34,329 nt of DNA from Oscillospiraceae bacterium (lineage in GTDB: Bacteria > Bacillota > Clostridia > UBA1381). A program made the translations under genes and the position numbers. The notes beneath the pieces are model-generated. The model did no database searches and was not told the origin of the DNA. It was given only the letters and a program-made list of their open reading frames with translations. Position 1 is the stretch's first letter; every line of letters starts with the position of its first letter. Positions 1-8,800 of this stretch are shown here, one piece after another. Where the stretch lies: positions 1-34,329 of the forward strand of contig JAFLUC010000022.1 in the NCBI GenBank assembly GCA_022509005.1, read 5' to 3'.

Positions 1-317
1 GCCTTATCTATGCTGCCCATCATTGGTGTATCAAGCTTACCGATTTTTTCTCTGAGTCTGCGTTTATCAAGAGTCCTTATCTGTTCGAGTAATACCACCG
101 AATCCTTGTTCAGTCCGTACATATCAGCGCAAAGCTCAATATGCGTCGGCATCTTTGCCTTGTTGATGCGGCTTGTTATCGCCGCGGCAATGACTGTAGG
201 ACTGTAGCGATTTCCTACATCATTCTGGATTATCAGCACCGGGCGTACTCCGCCCTGCTCGCTTCCGACAACCGGACTGAGATCGGCATAATAAATGTCT
301 CCTCTTTTAACTGTCAC
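1..317 (-). CDS. ndoA: EndoA/MazF-family mRNA interferase toxin, 3' end outside window
   Basis: Sequence-specific endoribonuclease of the MazF/PemK family, the toxin half of the chromosomal EndoA-EndoAI pair of Firmicutes. The protein begins [20 protein letters not shown] and continues [22 protein letters not shown] and [11 protein letters not shown], which follow B. subtilis EndoA almost residue for residue. The conserved Arg of GGVRPV and the Thr/Ser of AAAITS are active-site positions in the family. About 105 residues are visible; the family has about 116, so only the last dozen are missing. The start is GTG at 317, chosen because it gives the canonical N-terminus and sits 3 bases after the upstream small ORF's stop; a GGAG lies 11 bases upstream. 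It is the last visible gene of the proA-alr operon and is probably translated in step with the small ORF before it. Confidence 0.93.
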   Translation of the reverse strand, partial: MTVKRGDIYYADLSPVVGSEQGGVRPVLIIQNDVGNRYSPTVIAAAITSRINKAKMPTHIELCADMYGLNKDSVVLLEQIRTLDKRRLREKIGKLDTPMMGSIDK

Positions 318-320
318 TCT

Positions 321-479
321 TTATTCACACTCCGTCAGTTTTTCTTCATAAATCCGCAACGCCTCGTTCGCGGACTCTAGCCCATATTCTGCCTCTTCAA
401 GATTTATTTCAGCCATCTCCGCATAACCGCTTTTAAGCAGCTCGCGAAGCTCCTCCGTATTCCCTGAATTGTGTGACAA
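321..479 (-). CDS. EndoAI-like antitoxin remnant lacking the DNA-binding domain (52 aa)
   Basis: A 52-codon ORF directly upstream of the EndoA toxin and 29 bases after the alr stop. It contains LLKSGYAEMAEINL and ANEALRIYEEKLTECE. The first resembles the RRGYMEMAKINL stretch in the C-terminal, toxin-facing part of B. subtilis EndoAI, which is about 93 residues long. The N-terminal ribbon-helix-helix part is absent: an in-frame TGA lies six codons before the start, and complete alr occupies the DNA beyond it. The proposed start is TTG at 479, with AAGGGAG nine bases upstream; a CTG three codons earlier is an alternative. What is seen is a short acidic helical peptide in the antitoxin position. 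The inference is that it still neutralises EndoA but cannot bind its own promoter. Confidence 0.72.
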   Translation of the reverse strand: MSHNSGNTEELRELLKSGYAEMAEINLEEAEYGLESANEALRIYEEKLTECE

Positions 480-508
480 AGCCTCCAGCTCCCTTCATCA
501 GTCAGTTT

Positions 509-1669
509 TTACAGCAGATAATCAAGCACCTTTACTATTTCCCCGCCCTTTTTATACACGCGCGGGATCCTGCGGCTCAGCATACACGTGATCTCATAAT
601 TGATCGTGCCAAGCCACACTGCCACATCATCAACCGTAACGGCACCATTTCCGAAAATCAGGGCCTCGTCACCTCGTTTAATATTATTACCCGAAGTGAC
701 ATCTATCATACATTGATCCATGCATATTCTTCCCGCTATCGGAAAAACCTCGCCGTCTATTTCGATTTTAGCTTTTTTTGCAAGCAGTCTTGAATATCCA
801 TCTGCATAACCGATGGGGACCGTGGCAAGCTTAACCGCGCCATCGGCTATGTACTCTTTGCCGTAGCTCACACCTCTGCCCGGCTCAATTTCCTTTACAT
901 ATGTTATCGTTGATTTTAATGACATAACGTATCTTAACGCCAGTCGTGATTTATCTACCTCATCTGATGGGTACATGCCGTAGAGAATGATTCCCGGCCG
1001 CACCATGTCAAGATGATATTCGGGATACATCATGATCCCTGCACTATTGCATATGTGACGTATTGGGATATTGACGCCTTCTTCTCTAAGTCTGTCACAG
1101 ACTGACATAAATCGCTTAAACTGCAGCCTCGTATATGATGGATCCGTCTCATCAGAGGTCGAAAAATGTGAGAAAATACCTTCAATTTCAAGCATGGGTA
1201 ATTGTGATATACGCTTTATCTCATCTATAATATCGCTGTTATCGCCGTCTGTCACGACATAGCCTATGCGGCTCATTCCGGTGTCAAGTTTTATATGAAC
1301 TTTAACCGTTCTGTTAAGCGCTGCGGCTGCATCTGATAACTTCTTTGCAAGCTCATAGGTATAGACAACCGTAATAATATCATTTTTAACGAAGCTTTCT
1401 GCATTCTCCTCCATTACGGAGCCCAAAATCATAATCGGCACCCCTGGGAACATTTGTTTAAGCTCCACAGCCTCATCAAGCGTTGCGACAGCTAATCTGT
1501 CGGCACCGTTTTCAAGCATTGTTTTTGCGCACTCACCTACTCCATGTCCGTATGCGTCCGCTTTTGCAACCGCCATTATCATAGCATTTTTATTTGTGAT
1601 TTTGCGTATTCCGCGCATATTGAACGCAAGAGCGTCAAGATCTATCTCCGCCCATGTTCTTTTCTCCAT
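509..1669 (-). CDS. alr: Alanine racemase
   Basis: PLP enzyme that interconverts L- and D-alanine to supply D-Ala for peptidoglycan. It has 386 residues, normal for the family. The PLP lysine is K36 in AVAKADAYGHG, and the second catalytic residue is about Y269 in GVSYGKEY. Other family marks are RPGIILYGMYP, PIGYADGY and RICMDQCMIDV near the C-terminal beta domain. The N-terminus EKRTWAEIDLDAL is typical, and AAGGAG stands ten bases before the ATG. It follows nnr by 59 bases and precedes the endoAI-endoA pair, an order common in Firmicutes. A 16-base palindrome (1689-1704) lies in the gap upstream. Confidence 0.97.
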   Translation of the reverse strand: MEKRTWAEIDLDALAFNMRGIRKITNKNAMIMAVAKADAYGHGVGECAKTMLENGADRLAVATLDEAVELKQMFPGVPIMILGSVMEENAESFVKNDIITVVYTYELAKKLSDAAAALNRTVKVHIKLDTGMSRIGYVVTDGDNSDIIDEIKRISQLPMLEIEGIFSHFSTSDETDPSYTRLQFKRFMSVCDRLREEGVNIPIRHICNSAGIMMYPEYHLDMVRPGIILYGMYPSDEVDKSRLALRYVMSLKSTITYVKEIEPGRGVSYGKEYIADGAVKLATVPIGYADGYSRLLAKKAKIEIDGEVFPIAGRICMDQCMIDVTSGNNIKRGDEALIFGNGAVTVDDVAVWLGTINYEITCMLSRRIPRVYKKGGEIVKVLDYLL

Positions 1670-1688
1670 TTCAGTCCGGCTCCTTTTT

Positions 1689-1704
1689 ATTATGTTAACA
1701 TAAT
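1689..1704. repeat. 16-base perfect palindrome between nnr and alr
   Basis: ATTATGTTAACATAAT reads the same on both strands and sits 20 bases upstream of the alr start. It could be an operator or chance in AT-rich spacer DNA. No clear promoter is visible around it, so the role is open. Confidence 0.4.
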
Positions 1705-1728
1705 TCTATTTATTTGTCTATAGGTAAT

Positions 1729-3267
1729 TTATTCTACGGTAATCTGCCCTATGGCATCCGGCAGGCACCCGAGCACATCACATGCCGTCATAGACTCCAT
1801 ACCAAACCGCCGTGACGCTATATCGCCAGCAAGTCCGTGGATATACGCTGCCGCTGCCGCCGCTGCCGCAGAGTCTGCACCCTGCGCGGCAAAAGCCGCA
1901 ATAATCCCGGCGAGTACATCTCCGCTGCCGCCCGAGGCAAGCCCGGGATTACCTGTATTATTAATATATTGTGTAAGGTCCGGAGCCGTTACAATTGTAT
2001 GATGTCCTTTAAGCAAAACGGTTGCTCCGTATTCCTCTGAAAGCTCCTTTGAAACCTCTATCCGATTTTCTTCTATATACGCAATATCAAGCCCTGTGAG
2101 ATATGAAAGCTCCATAGCATGAGGCGTGAACACTATTTCACATGCGCAGTCCGCGAGTACGGATTTATTCTTTGCAACAGCCCATATAGCGTCTGCGTCA
2201 ACAATAACAGGAACACGGCTGTTCTTTAAAACAGCGCATACAATATCCTCGACATCTTTTGATCGTCCAAGTCCCGGACCTATAAGAACTGCATCAGACT
2301 TCTCTACTTGCGGTAAAATATCACTGATTGCCGGATATGCTATATGCCCTGCCGTGTCAGGCAGCGGAATCGTCATTACCTCTGTTGTTTTGGTTTCCAA
2401 AATATCATTTATCGAATTACAGCAAGCAATTGTTATTAGTCCCGCGCCCGTCTTTAGAGCCGCCTGCGCTGACATATACGCAGCGCCGCTCATCCCGCGC
2501 GAGCCGGCTATTATTAAGAGTTTGCCGTAATCGCCCTTATGCGAATTGTTTGTTCTTTGCTTTATTATGCTGCGCACAAACTCAGAATCAGTCACGTTAA
2601 TCTGTAGATTCTGCGAGTTCAGAACGTGCTGCGGAATCGAAATCGCATCCACTACAATCTCGCCTGTGAAGTCTGCGCCGGGATATAGGAACATTCCAAT
2701 CTTATACGCACCGAAGGTGACGGTCTTATTCGCGTTTATGCACACTCCACAGATCTCACCGCTGTCGCTGTTTATTCCGCTAGGCACATCAACAGAAAGT
2801 ACATATTTTGCGTTATCGTTTATTATGCCTATAACATCATATGCCATACCGCGCACCGTGCCGCTTATACCTGTGCCTAAAATTGCGTCTACAACAATAT
2901 CAAATGAGCGTACTATGTAAGAAAGCTCTTCCGTATCAGTTACAGCCTCCATAGGAACATCCATATTGTTTATAATGTCAAAATTGATTTTTGCATCTCC
3001 CTTAAACTCATTCCCGCTCACGAGGAAGACAGTAATATCCGCTCCTGCATTATATAAATGCCGTGCAATTGCAAGACCGTCTCCGCCGTTATTGCCTTTG
3101 CCGCAGAATACCGCTATAGAACTCTTTGTGCTGTCAAAATTCTTTTTAATCTCATTAACACAGGCAAGTGCAGCATTTTCCATAAGAATTATCCCCGGCA
3201 CAGCACCCAGCGCCTCCGCAGCGCGGTCCACTGCCCGCATCTCTTGTGAATAGCACGCCTTAAACAT
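1729..3267 (-). CDS. nnr: Bifunctional NAD(P)H-hydrate epimerase / ADP-dependent dehydratase
   Basis: Metabolite-repair enzyme for hydrated NADH and NADPH. The N-terminal YjeF-type epimerase domain (about residues 1-210) carries CGKGNNGGDGLAIARHL and VDAILGTGISG. The C-terminal ribokinase-like dehydratase domain (about 230-505) carries GDYGKLLIIAGSRGMSGAA, VLIGPGLGRS, VDADA and NPGLASGGSGDVLAG. With the start at 3267 the protein has 512 residues, typical of the fused form. That ATG is preferred over a longer reading from 3300 because AAGGAGG lies eight bases upstream and MFKACYSQEMRAVD aligns with the family N-terminus. It is third from last of the complete genes in the proA operon; the pairing with alr is frequent in Clostridia. 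Confidence 0.95.
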   Translation of the reverse strand: MFKACYSQEMRAVDRAAEALGAVPGIILMENAALACVNEIKKNFDSTKSSIAVFCGKGNNGGDGLAIARHLYNAGADITVFLVSGNEFKGDAKINFDIINNMDVPMEAVTDTEELSYIVRSFDIVVDAILGTGISGTVRGMAYDVIGIINDNAKYVLSVDVPSGINSDSGEICGVCINANKTVTFGAYKIGMFLYPGADFTGEIVVDAISIPQHVLNSQNLQINVTDSEFVRSIIKQRTNNSHKGDYGKLLIIAGSRGMSGAAYMSAQAALKTGAGLITIACCNSINDILETKTTEVMTIPLPDTAGHIAYPAISDILPQVEKSDAVLIGPGLGRSKDVEDIVCAVLKNSRVPVIVDADAIWAVAKNKSVLADCACEIVFTPHAMELSYLTGLDIAYIEENRIEVSKELSEEYGATVLLKGHHTIVTAPDLTQYINNTGNPGLASGGSGDVLAGIIAAFAAQGADSAAAAAAAAYIHGLAGDIASRRFGMESMTACDVLGCLPDAIGQITVE

Positions 3268-3298
3268 ACAAACCGCCTCCTTGCGTGATTTACATAAC

Positions 3299-3326
3299 AA
3301 CTCGCGGAGTTGATACCCCGCGAGTT
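3299..3326 (-). repeat. Intra-operon hairpin between the DUF6106-like gene and nnr
   Basis: AACTCGCGG and CCGCGAGTT form a 9-bp GC-rich stem with a ten-base loop, six bases past the DUF6106-like stop. No U-run follows in the direction of transcription, so it does not look like a full intrinsic terminator. It may be an RNA-processing or partial attenuation element that lowers expression of nnr and alr. Confidence 0.5.
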
Positions 3327-3332
3327 ATCTCA

Positions 3333-3917
3333 TTATTCTTCATTATACTTCTTAACAGCTCTCGGATTGTATTTCCAGAGTGCTTCAACCATTTTCTGTG
3401 TCGGCTGCCAAAGAATTATCTTTCTCTCATCCTCAACAGAGCAGTCGATAAAATACGTAAATCCACTGTTGCTCATGGCGCTGTAGTTTAAAATCTTAAC
3501 ACCTTCCGGCGGATTTTTGTATATTGAATTATTTTCTTCATCATCAATTCTCGCCATAAGCGTCGCATTTTTTATGTCAACTGATACAAGGTGTTTTCTG
3601 CCCTTTTTCGACATGACCTTATCTATATCCAGATCATTGTTTACTATAACGTATTCATACTCCACATTGAAGGTGTTGATCAGTAAATAAATTCCATACC
3701 ATGCAAACGCGATAAGCAAAAATCCAAATGGTACAACAAACTGACCTGAATTACGCATCTGCTCATTATCAAATGTTATAACTTTGTATGCGAACAGAAC
3801 CAAAAGCATAAAAATCGAGAATATAGTTCCGCCGAATATTATAAGACCTATCTTGACCTTATCACCTGTCGTTTTCTTTCTCGGTACGAGCTGCTCTAAA
3901 AAAATATCACTCATCAT
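3333..3917 (-). CDS. DUF6106-like two-helix membrane protein
   Basis: A 194-residue protein of unknown function, resembling the DUF6106 family of Clostridia (assignment from memory of the family pattern). It starts MSDIFLEQLVPRKKT after a double Met. Two hydrophobic segments follow, about residues 23-45 (IGLIIFGGTIFSIFMLLVLF) and 60-82 (FVVPFGFLLIAFAWYGIYLL), then a soluble C-terminal half beginning EYEYVIVNNDLDIDKVM and ending in a charged tail. The soluble part resembles small membrane-tethered beta domains. GGAGG lies nine bases before the first ATG. It sits 16 bases after the rdgB stop within the operon. No catalytic residues are evident. Confidence 0.8.
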   Translation of the reverse strand: MMSDIFLEQLVPRKKTTGDKVKIGLIIFGGTIFSIFMLLVLFAYKVITFDNEQMRNSGQFVVPFGFLLIAFAWYGIYLLINTFNVEYEYVIVNNDLDIDKVMSKKGRKHLVSVDIKNATLMARIDDEENNSIYKNPPEGVKILNYSAMSNSGFTYFIDCSVEDERKIILWQPTQKMVEALWKYNPRAVKKYNEE

Positions 3918-3933
3918 CTTCAGTTTCCTCCAT

Positions 3934-4509
3934 TTATTTTATCATGTCATACAGCGCTGCCAGTGCTCTGCCCCGATGGGAAACTCTGTTTTTCTCATCG
4001 GATGACGCTTCGGCAAAGGTTTTTTCAAGCTCATCTGAATAGAACACCGGATCATATCCAAATCCGTTTTCACCTCTTGGCTTATCCAGAATTCTTCCGT
4101 ATACCTCGCCCTGTGTTATAAGCTCTCTGCCATCAGGGAAAATAAACGCTATGTTTGCAACAAACTTCGCTTTGCGGTTCGTTTCACCCTCCAGCTCACC
4201 AAGAAGCTTGGCTATTTTTTCACTATCTGACGCGCCTTCTCCGGCATACCTTGCACTGCGCACACCTGGTCTGCCGTCTAAAGCGTCAACGCAAAGTCCG
4301 GAATCATCAGCAAGAACATATTCATCGGAGAGCATTGCGACCGCACGCGCTTTTATGAGCGCATTCTTTGCGAACGTGTCACCGATTTCCTCGACATCAA
4401 CATCAATTCCCGCTTCAGCCTGGGAAATAATTTCAAAGCCAAGACCAGAGAATATTTTCTCAAACTCTCTTATTTTGCCTGCATTTTTCGTAGCTGCAAT
4501 AATTCTCAT
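3934..4509 (-). CDS. rdgB: Non-canonical purine NTP pyrophosphatase (RdgB/HAM1)
   Basis: House-cleaning enzyme hydrolysing (d)ITP and XTP to the monophosphate and pyrophosphate. It has 191 residues, normal for the family. Motifs in order: TKNAGKIREFEKIF at the N-terminus (substrate grip), ADDSGLCVDALDGRPGVRSARY near the middle (metal-binding acidic patch), GENGFGYDPVF and SHRGRAL at the C-terminus (base recognition). Its ATG overlaps the proA stop by four bases (ATGA), so the two are translationally coupled. Confidence 0.97.
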   Translation of the reverse strand: MRIIAATKNAGKIREFEKIFSGLGFEIISQAEAGIDVDVEEIGDTFAKNALIKARAVAMLSDEYVLADDSGLCVDALDGRPGVRSARYAGEGASDSEKIAKLLGELEGETNRKAKFVANIAFIFPDGRELITQGEVYGRILDKPRGENGFGYDPVFYSDELEKTFAEASSDEKNRVSHRGRALAALYDMIK

Positions 4510-5756
4510 ACTCGCACCTGTCCGTTTCCATAGATAATATATTTCACCGAAGTCAGCGCTTCAAGACCCATAGGGCCTCTTGCGTGCATCTTCTGCGTAC
4601 TGATTCCTATTTCCGCTCCGAATCCAAATTCAAATCCGTCAGTAAACCGCGTTGAAGCGTTTACGTAAACAGCAGCCGCATCAACCTCATTTAAAAACTG
4701 CTGTGAACGCTCATAGCTGTCTGTCACTATCGCTTCGGAATGCTTTGTATTATATTTATTTATATGCGCAATCGCCTCGTCAATGCCATCCACGATTTTT
4801 ACCGCTAAAATATAATCATTATACTCTGTATAGTAATCCTCATCGGTTACCTTTTCTATTCCGTCGGAATAAATATCCCTTGAAGCTTCATCAGCACGAA
4901 TCTCCACATTTGCCCCTTTAAGTGCCTCAAATATCTGTGGTACAAAACTATCCGCAACCGCTTTGTCAATAAGCAGCGTTTCTGCCGCGTTACATACAGA
5001 CGGACGCTGAACCTTAGCATTCATAACTATTTCCCGTGCCATATCAAGATCAGCCATGCCATCAACATATATGTGACAGTTCCCGGCAGCTGTTTCCACC
5101 ACCGGTACAGTCGCATTTTCCACAACACTCTTTATAAGACCTTTTCCCCCGCGCGGGATCAACATATCCACATACCCATTCATGCGCATGAGCTCCGTTG
5201 CAGTCTCGCGTGATGTGTCCTCAATTATATTTAACGCCCCCTCGGGAATACCGACGGAGTATGCCGCATCCTGCATGATCTTCATTATAGCGGTGTTTGA
5301 GGCGATCGCCTCTTTGCCGCCGCGGAGTATGCTCGCGTTTGAGGTTTTAAGACACAGTGCCGCCGCGTCTGCCGTAACATTAGGCCGCGCCTCGTATATG
5401 ATCGCGATAACGCCCATTGGCACGCGCTTTTTGCCTATCTGAAGTCCGTTCGGACGCGTCCACATACCCGTTACCTCACCAATTGGGTCAGAAAGCGCCC
5501 TCACCTGCATAACACCTTCTGCAATTCCCTTTATTCGCGCCGATGTGAGCGTGAGTCGGTCTATCATCGCTTGGCGTATGCCAAGCGCTTCCGCGTTTTC
5601 AAGATCCTTCTTGTTCGCTTCGAGAATTTCATTTTCGCGGTCTACAAGCGCCTTTGCGATTGCAAGAAGAGCGTTATCCTTTGTTTCGGTTGAAACACTT
5701 ATAAGCTTCTGTGCCGCCGCCTTCGCCGCAGCGCATTTTTCGAGTAATTCGCTCAT
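4506..5756 (-). CDS. proA: Glutamate-5-semialdehyde dehydrogenase (gamma-glutamyl phosphate reductase)
   Basis: Second step of proline synthesis: NADPH-dependent reduction of gamma-glutamyl phosphate. The protein has 416 residues, as in the family. The catalytic cysteine is C255 in QRPSVCNAAETLL. Other family stretches are EARPNVTADAAALCLKT, NASILRGGKEA, DMLIPRGGKGLI and the C-terminal GFGAEIGISTQKMHARGP. It is the first gene behind the promoter at 5810-5838; AAAGGAG lies about 12 bases before the ATG, slightly far. The partner proB is not in the window. Being first in an operon with nucleotide repair, NAD(P)H repair and cell-wall genes is a genome-layout fact rather than a pathway link. Confidence 0.97.
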   Translation of the reverse strand: MSELLEKCAAAKAAAQKLISVSTETKDNALLAIAKALVDRENEILEANKKDLENAEALGIRQAMIDRLTLTSARIKGIAEGVMQVRALSDPIGEVTGMWTRPNGLQIGKKRVPMGVIAIIYEARPNVTADAAALCLKTSNASILRGGKEAIASNTAIMKIMQDAAYSVGIPEGALNIIEDTSRETATELMRMNGYVDMLIPRGGKGLIKSVVENATVPVVETAAGNCHIYVDGMADLDMAREIVMNAKVQRPSVCNAAETLLIDKAVADSFVPQIFEALKGANVEIRADEASRDIYSDGIEKVTDEDYYTEYNDYILAVKIVDGIDEAIAHINKYNTKHSEAIVTDSYERSQQFLNEVDAAAVYVNASTRFTDGFEFGFGAEIGISTQKMHARGPMGLEALTSVKYIIYGNGQVRV

Positions 5757-5809
5757 TATTTACATGAACTCCTTTAATTGGAATATTATTAATATATATT
5801 ATGAGATAT

Positions 5810-5838
5810 ATTATACATTAATCTGTCGAGAAAATCAA
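5810..5838 (-). promoter_or_regulatory. Sigma-A promoter of the proA-rdgB-nnr-alr-endoA operon
   Basis: On the minus strand TTGATT and TATAAT are separated by exactly 17 bases. The predicted start is about 50 bases before proA. No other strong promoter is visible down to the window edge, so the seven genes may share this one. Confidence 0.75.
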
Positions 5839-5858
5839 GTATTATTTTTCCGTATTGT

Positions 5859-5884
5859 AAAAGGGACTGCACACAGTCCCTTTT
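5859..5884 (-). terminator. Hairpin terminator after the MBG-repeat gene
   Basis: An 11-bp perfect stem, AAAAGGGACTG with CAGTCCCTTTT around a four-base loop, lies just past the stop of the MBG-repeat gene. The stem carries its own U-run on either strand. It separates that gene from the proA promoter. Confidence 0.75.
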
Positions 5885-5890
5885 GCCTGT

Positions 5891-8800
5891 TTATTCTGGT
5901 GTTATAAATTCCTGTACCGGTCTGTAAGTCTTGTACCATAAGAACGCCTTGATCGTTTCGCCCGGTGTTTCAAAGCTATCGGTTTCTATAGTCTTTGTCT
6001 CGCTGCTTATGATTGCCTCCGGAACATATTTTACACTGAGCATTTTACCCTCACTGTCGTATGTCGCGCTCACGAGTATTACATTTACAGTATCCACACC
6101 GTTATTATATATCGTAACGCTCGCTTTTCCGCTTCCGTCAACCTTGAAATCGCGCGTTTCGAGATCGGCTACAGTAACTTCAACCGTCTTTGTAACGGTG
6201 ATCTTCTCTGTCACATTTTCATCCGGATGCGTGAATACAGCAGTAATCATAAGCTGCGCTTTACCACCCTGCAGCGGTTCTATATTTACGTTTTTTCCAT
6301 CACTGTCCGGTGTGAGCCGAACAATCGTGTCATCATTTAAATCCCAGACTACGCTTTCGATTATATAGCTATCATCAGTCGGAGTTATCGACATTGACGC
6401 ATCCTTGTGCGTGGCATCAATATGAATTGCGTTCGCGTTAAAGCTCAGTTCGGGCTTATACGACACACTCTCAACCTTATTTGATGCGTCAAGCTTAGCA
6501 TATATCTCGCCGCCTGCCGCCGTTAATGCATCATCATCAAGCATTATCTTGAACTGCCCTTCACTCACACTGATTACGACTTTTTCACTTACAGGATCTG
6601 TGGCAGCGCTGTCGCTATAGAAGGCGATAGTGTCACCCTCAATAACATTTTCACCGTCTACTGTCACATATGCATAGTCACTGCCCGGCAGATTATAAAT
6701 TACAGTACCTTCGGGGATTCTGTCTTTAAAATCTATCTCTGTGCTGCCCTTTACGGTATCATAATTCCGGTTTTCGGGATTGAATACCCACTCATAAGAA
6801 ATTCCCGGCTGAACCACTACTGTACTCGGCGTATCGCTGCCAAGCCAGCTCCATGAGATCTGGCCTGTCACAAGTTCACCGTCAATACCTGTAAATTCCG
6901 CGGTAAGCTTCGAATCTGCCAGACGACCGCCGCGGTCGATCTCTCCCGCGCTCACGCTTCCCTCAGGAATCGCGCGCGCGATTATCATCGCAACAGTCAA
7001 GCTGTTTGCGGCATAATCATCATCCTCTTCTACAGAAGCGCGCACCTCATAGGTTCCTGCATTAACAGGCGCTTCCGCTGTCCATGTACCGTACTGCTGA
7101 TCATCTATGGTTCTCTCGAGATTTCCGCCTATCATTCTGTATTCAACAGTAACCTGTCTGCCAAGCTCTGACTCGACTGTCACAGCTTTCTTAGTCCCAT
7201 CATATACGAGATTGTCCGGCAAAATGAACTTCAGGTTACCCACCGGCTTCTCATAGCTTGTTACGGAAACCGTGCCTGTTACCGGACTGTTATAATGCTC
7301 CTCGTCAGCCGGTGTGAATATCCACGCATAATCACGCGTTCCTAATTCCAATTCAGCGGCAGGATCTGCCCATGTCAGAGTACCGTTTACGATCTCATGA
7401 TTGTTTTTATTCGCAAATGTACCCTCCAGCTGAACCGTGTGCTTCTGATCCCCATCCGGATCTACAAGCGTATTGCCCACAAGACCCGTGCCCGCGCTTA
7501 CGCTTAATGGCTGCACGGTTGCCTTTGTTACCTCCATGAATCCGATCGTGGTCTGGATTCCCATCTGATAATTACTATAGCTGTCGATGGTGGCTGTAAC
7601 AGGATATCTGCGGATCTCCGCATCCGCCGCCGTGCCGTCAGAGTATAACGTCGCATGGATATCATCCTTCGTTTCGCCTTCTACAAGCCCATATACTCCG
7701 AATCCGGTGCCCAGTTCAAAATCATTGTTTGTAAGGCTATATACAGCACCGTACTCCTTTGTAAGTCCTTCATTAAGCTTCAGATTTACTGTTCGTCTGT
7801 AGATATTTGCATTTGTATGGAAAACCATATCGGACGAACCGATCGTATAGTTATGCGCGGCATCGCCCACAAGCGCGCCATCGGCTTTTATCGTAACCGT
7901 AACGACCTTGTTTTCTCCTGCGCCTGCACTGTCAAAAACAGCATTTACATATTCATTGCTGATGCTTACATCGTCCGGTTCTATCTTGTTCGTTATTTCA
8001 ATTACGTTTTTATTAAAGGTCACCTGCGCCGAACCGTCATATGTTTTATAAAAATCGGTATTAGCATAGCTTATCGCAACCTGTCGCGGCAAAATCGTCA
8101 AAACCGCATACGCGCTTCCCGCCGCGAAATCATCTGTTTCAGGAAGCTCCGCCTTCACGTCATATGCTCCGGCATCTGTAGGGGCATCTGTTGTCCATGC
8201 ATCATCGCCGCTCCCCAATGCTCTGTAGTAAACTGTTTCCGTTTCGCTCTCGCTGCGGCTTGATACGAAATCAACCGACTTCGCCGTACCGTCATATTCT
8301 ACGGTCAGCGGTGTTCCGGATGAAACGCTCAGCTCGGTTGGTGTTTTTGGCGAAACGATGACCTCTGCCGTGTCTCTTACGATTTCATAATTATCCGTAT
8401 CATTCGGGGTGAAGATATATTGAACCGGATACACACCTTCGTCAAGCTCAATATCCATATCAGCCCATGCAAATGTACCATTGACATAGTCTCCGTTGTA
8501 TGGGTTTTTATACTGACCTGTGAGCTGAGACTCGCTTAACGTATCTCCGTCTGTGATACCCGTAGCGTTTACCGTTTCGCGAATCGGCTCCGTCTTTATA
8601 ACCTTTACGCCGTTTGCCTCGCTGTTATCAACTGATACTATATAATTAGTTCCGCTGTAATCTGCATGTATTGTGTACGGATACGGATCGTCACTTACAG
8701 GCGCGTATGTATCAAATCCAGCGCTCGTAATCGTTATACCGAGAGAGTCTGCAAGTTCCTCGCGCATCCGTCCGTGCTTGTCCGTTACCGTGTATTTTAT

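Noticed and set aside
3268-3300. Longer start for nnr
   Set aside because: It would read through the AAGGAGG site that serves the ATG at 3267 and add residues not seen in the family.
7655-8263. 202-codon plus-strand ORF inside the MBG-repeat gene
   Set aside because: Antisense to a long, motif-rich secreted protein; Cys/Ile/Arg-rich composition and no ribosome binding site mark it as a shadow.
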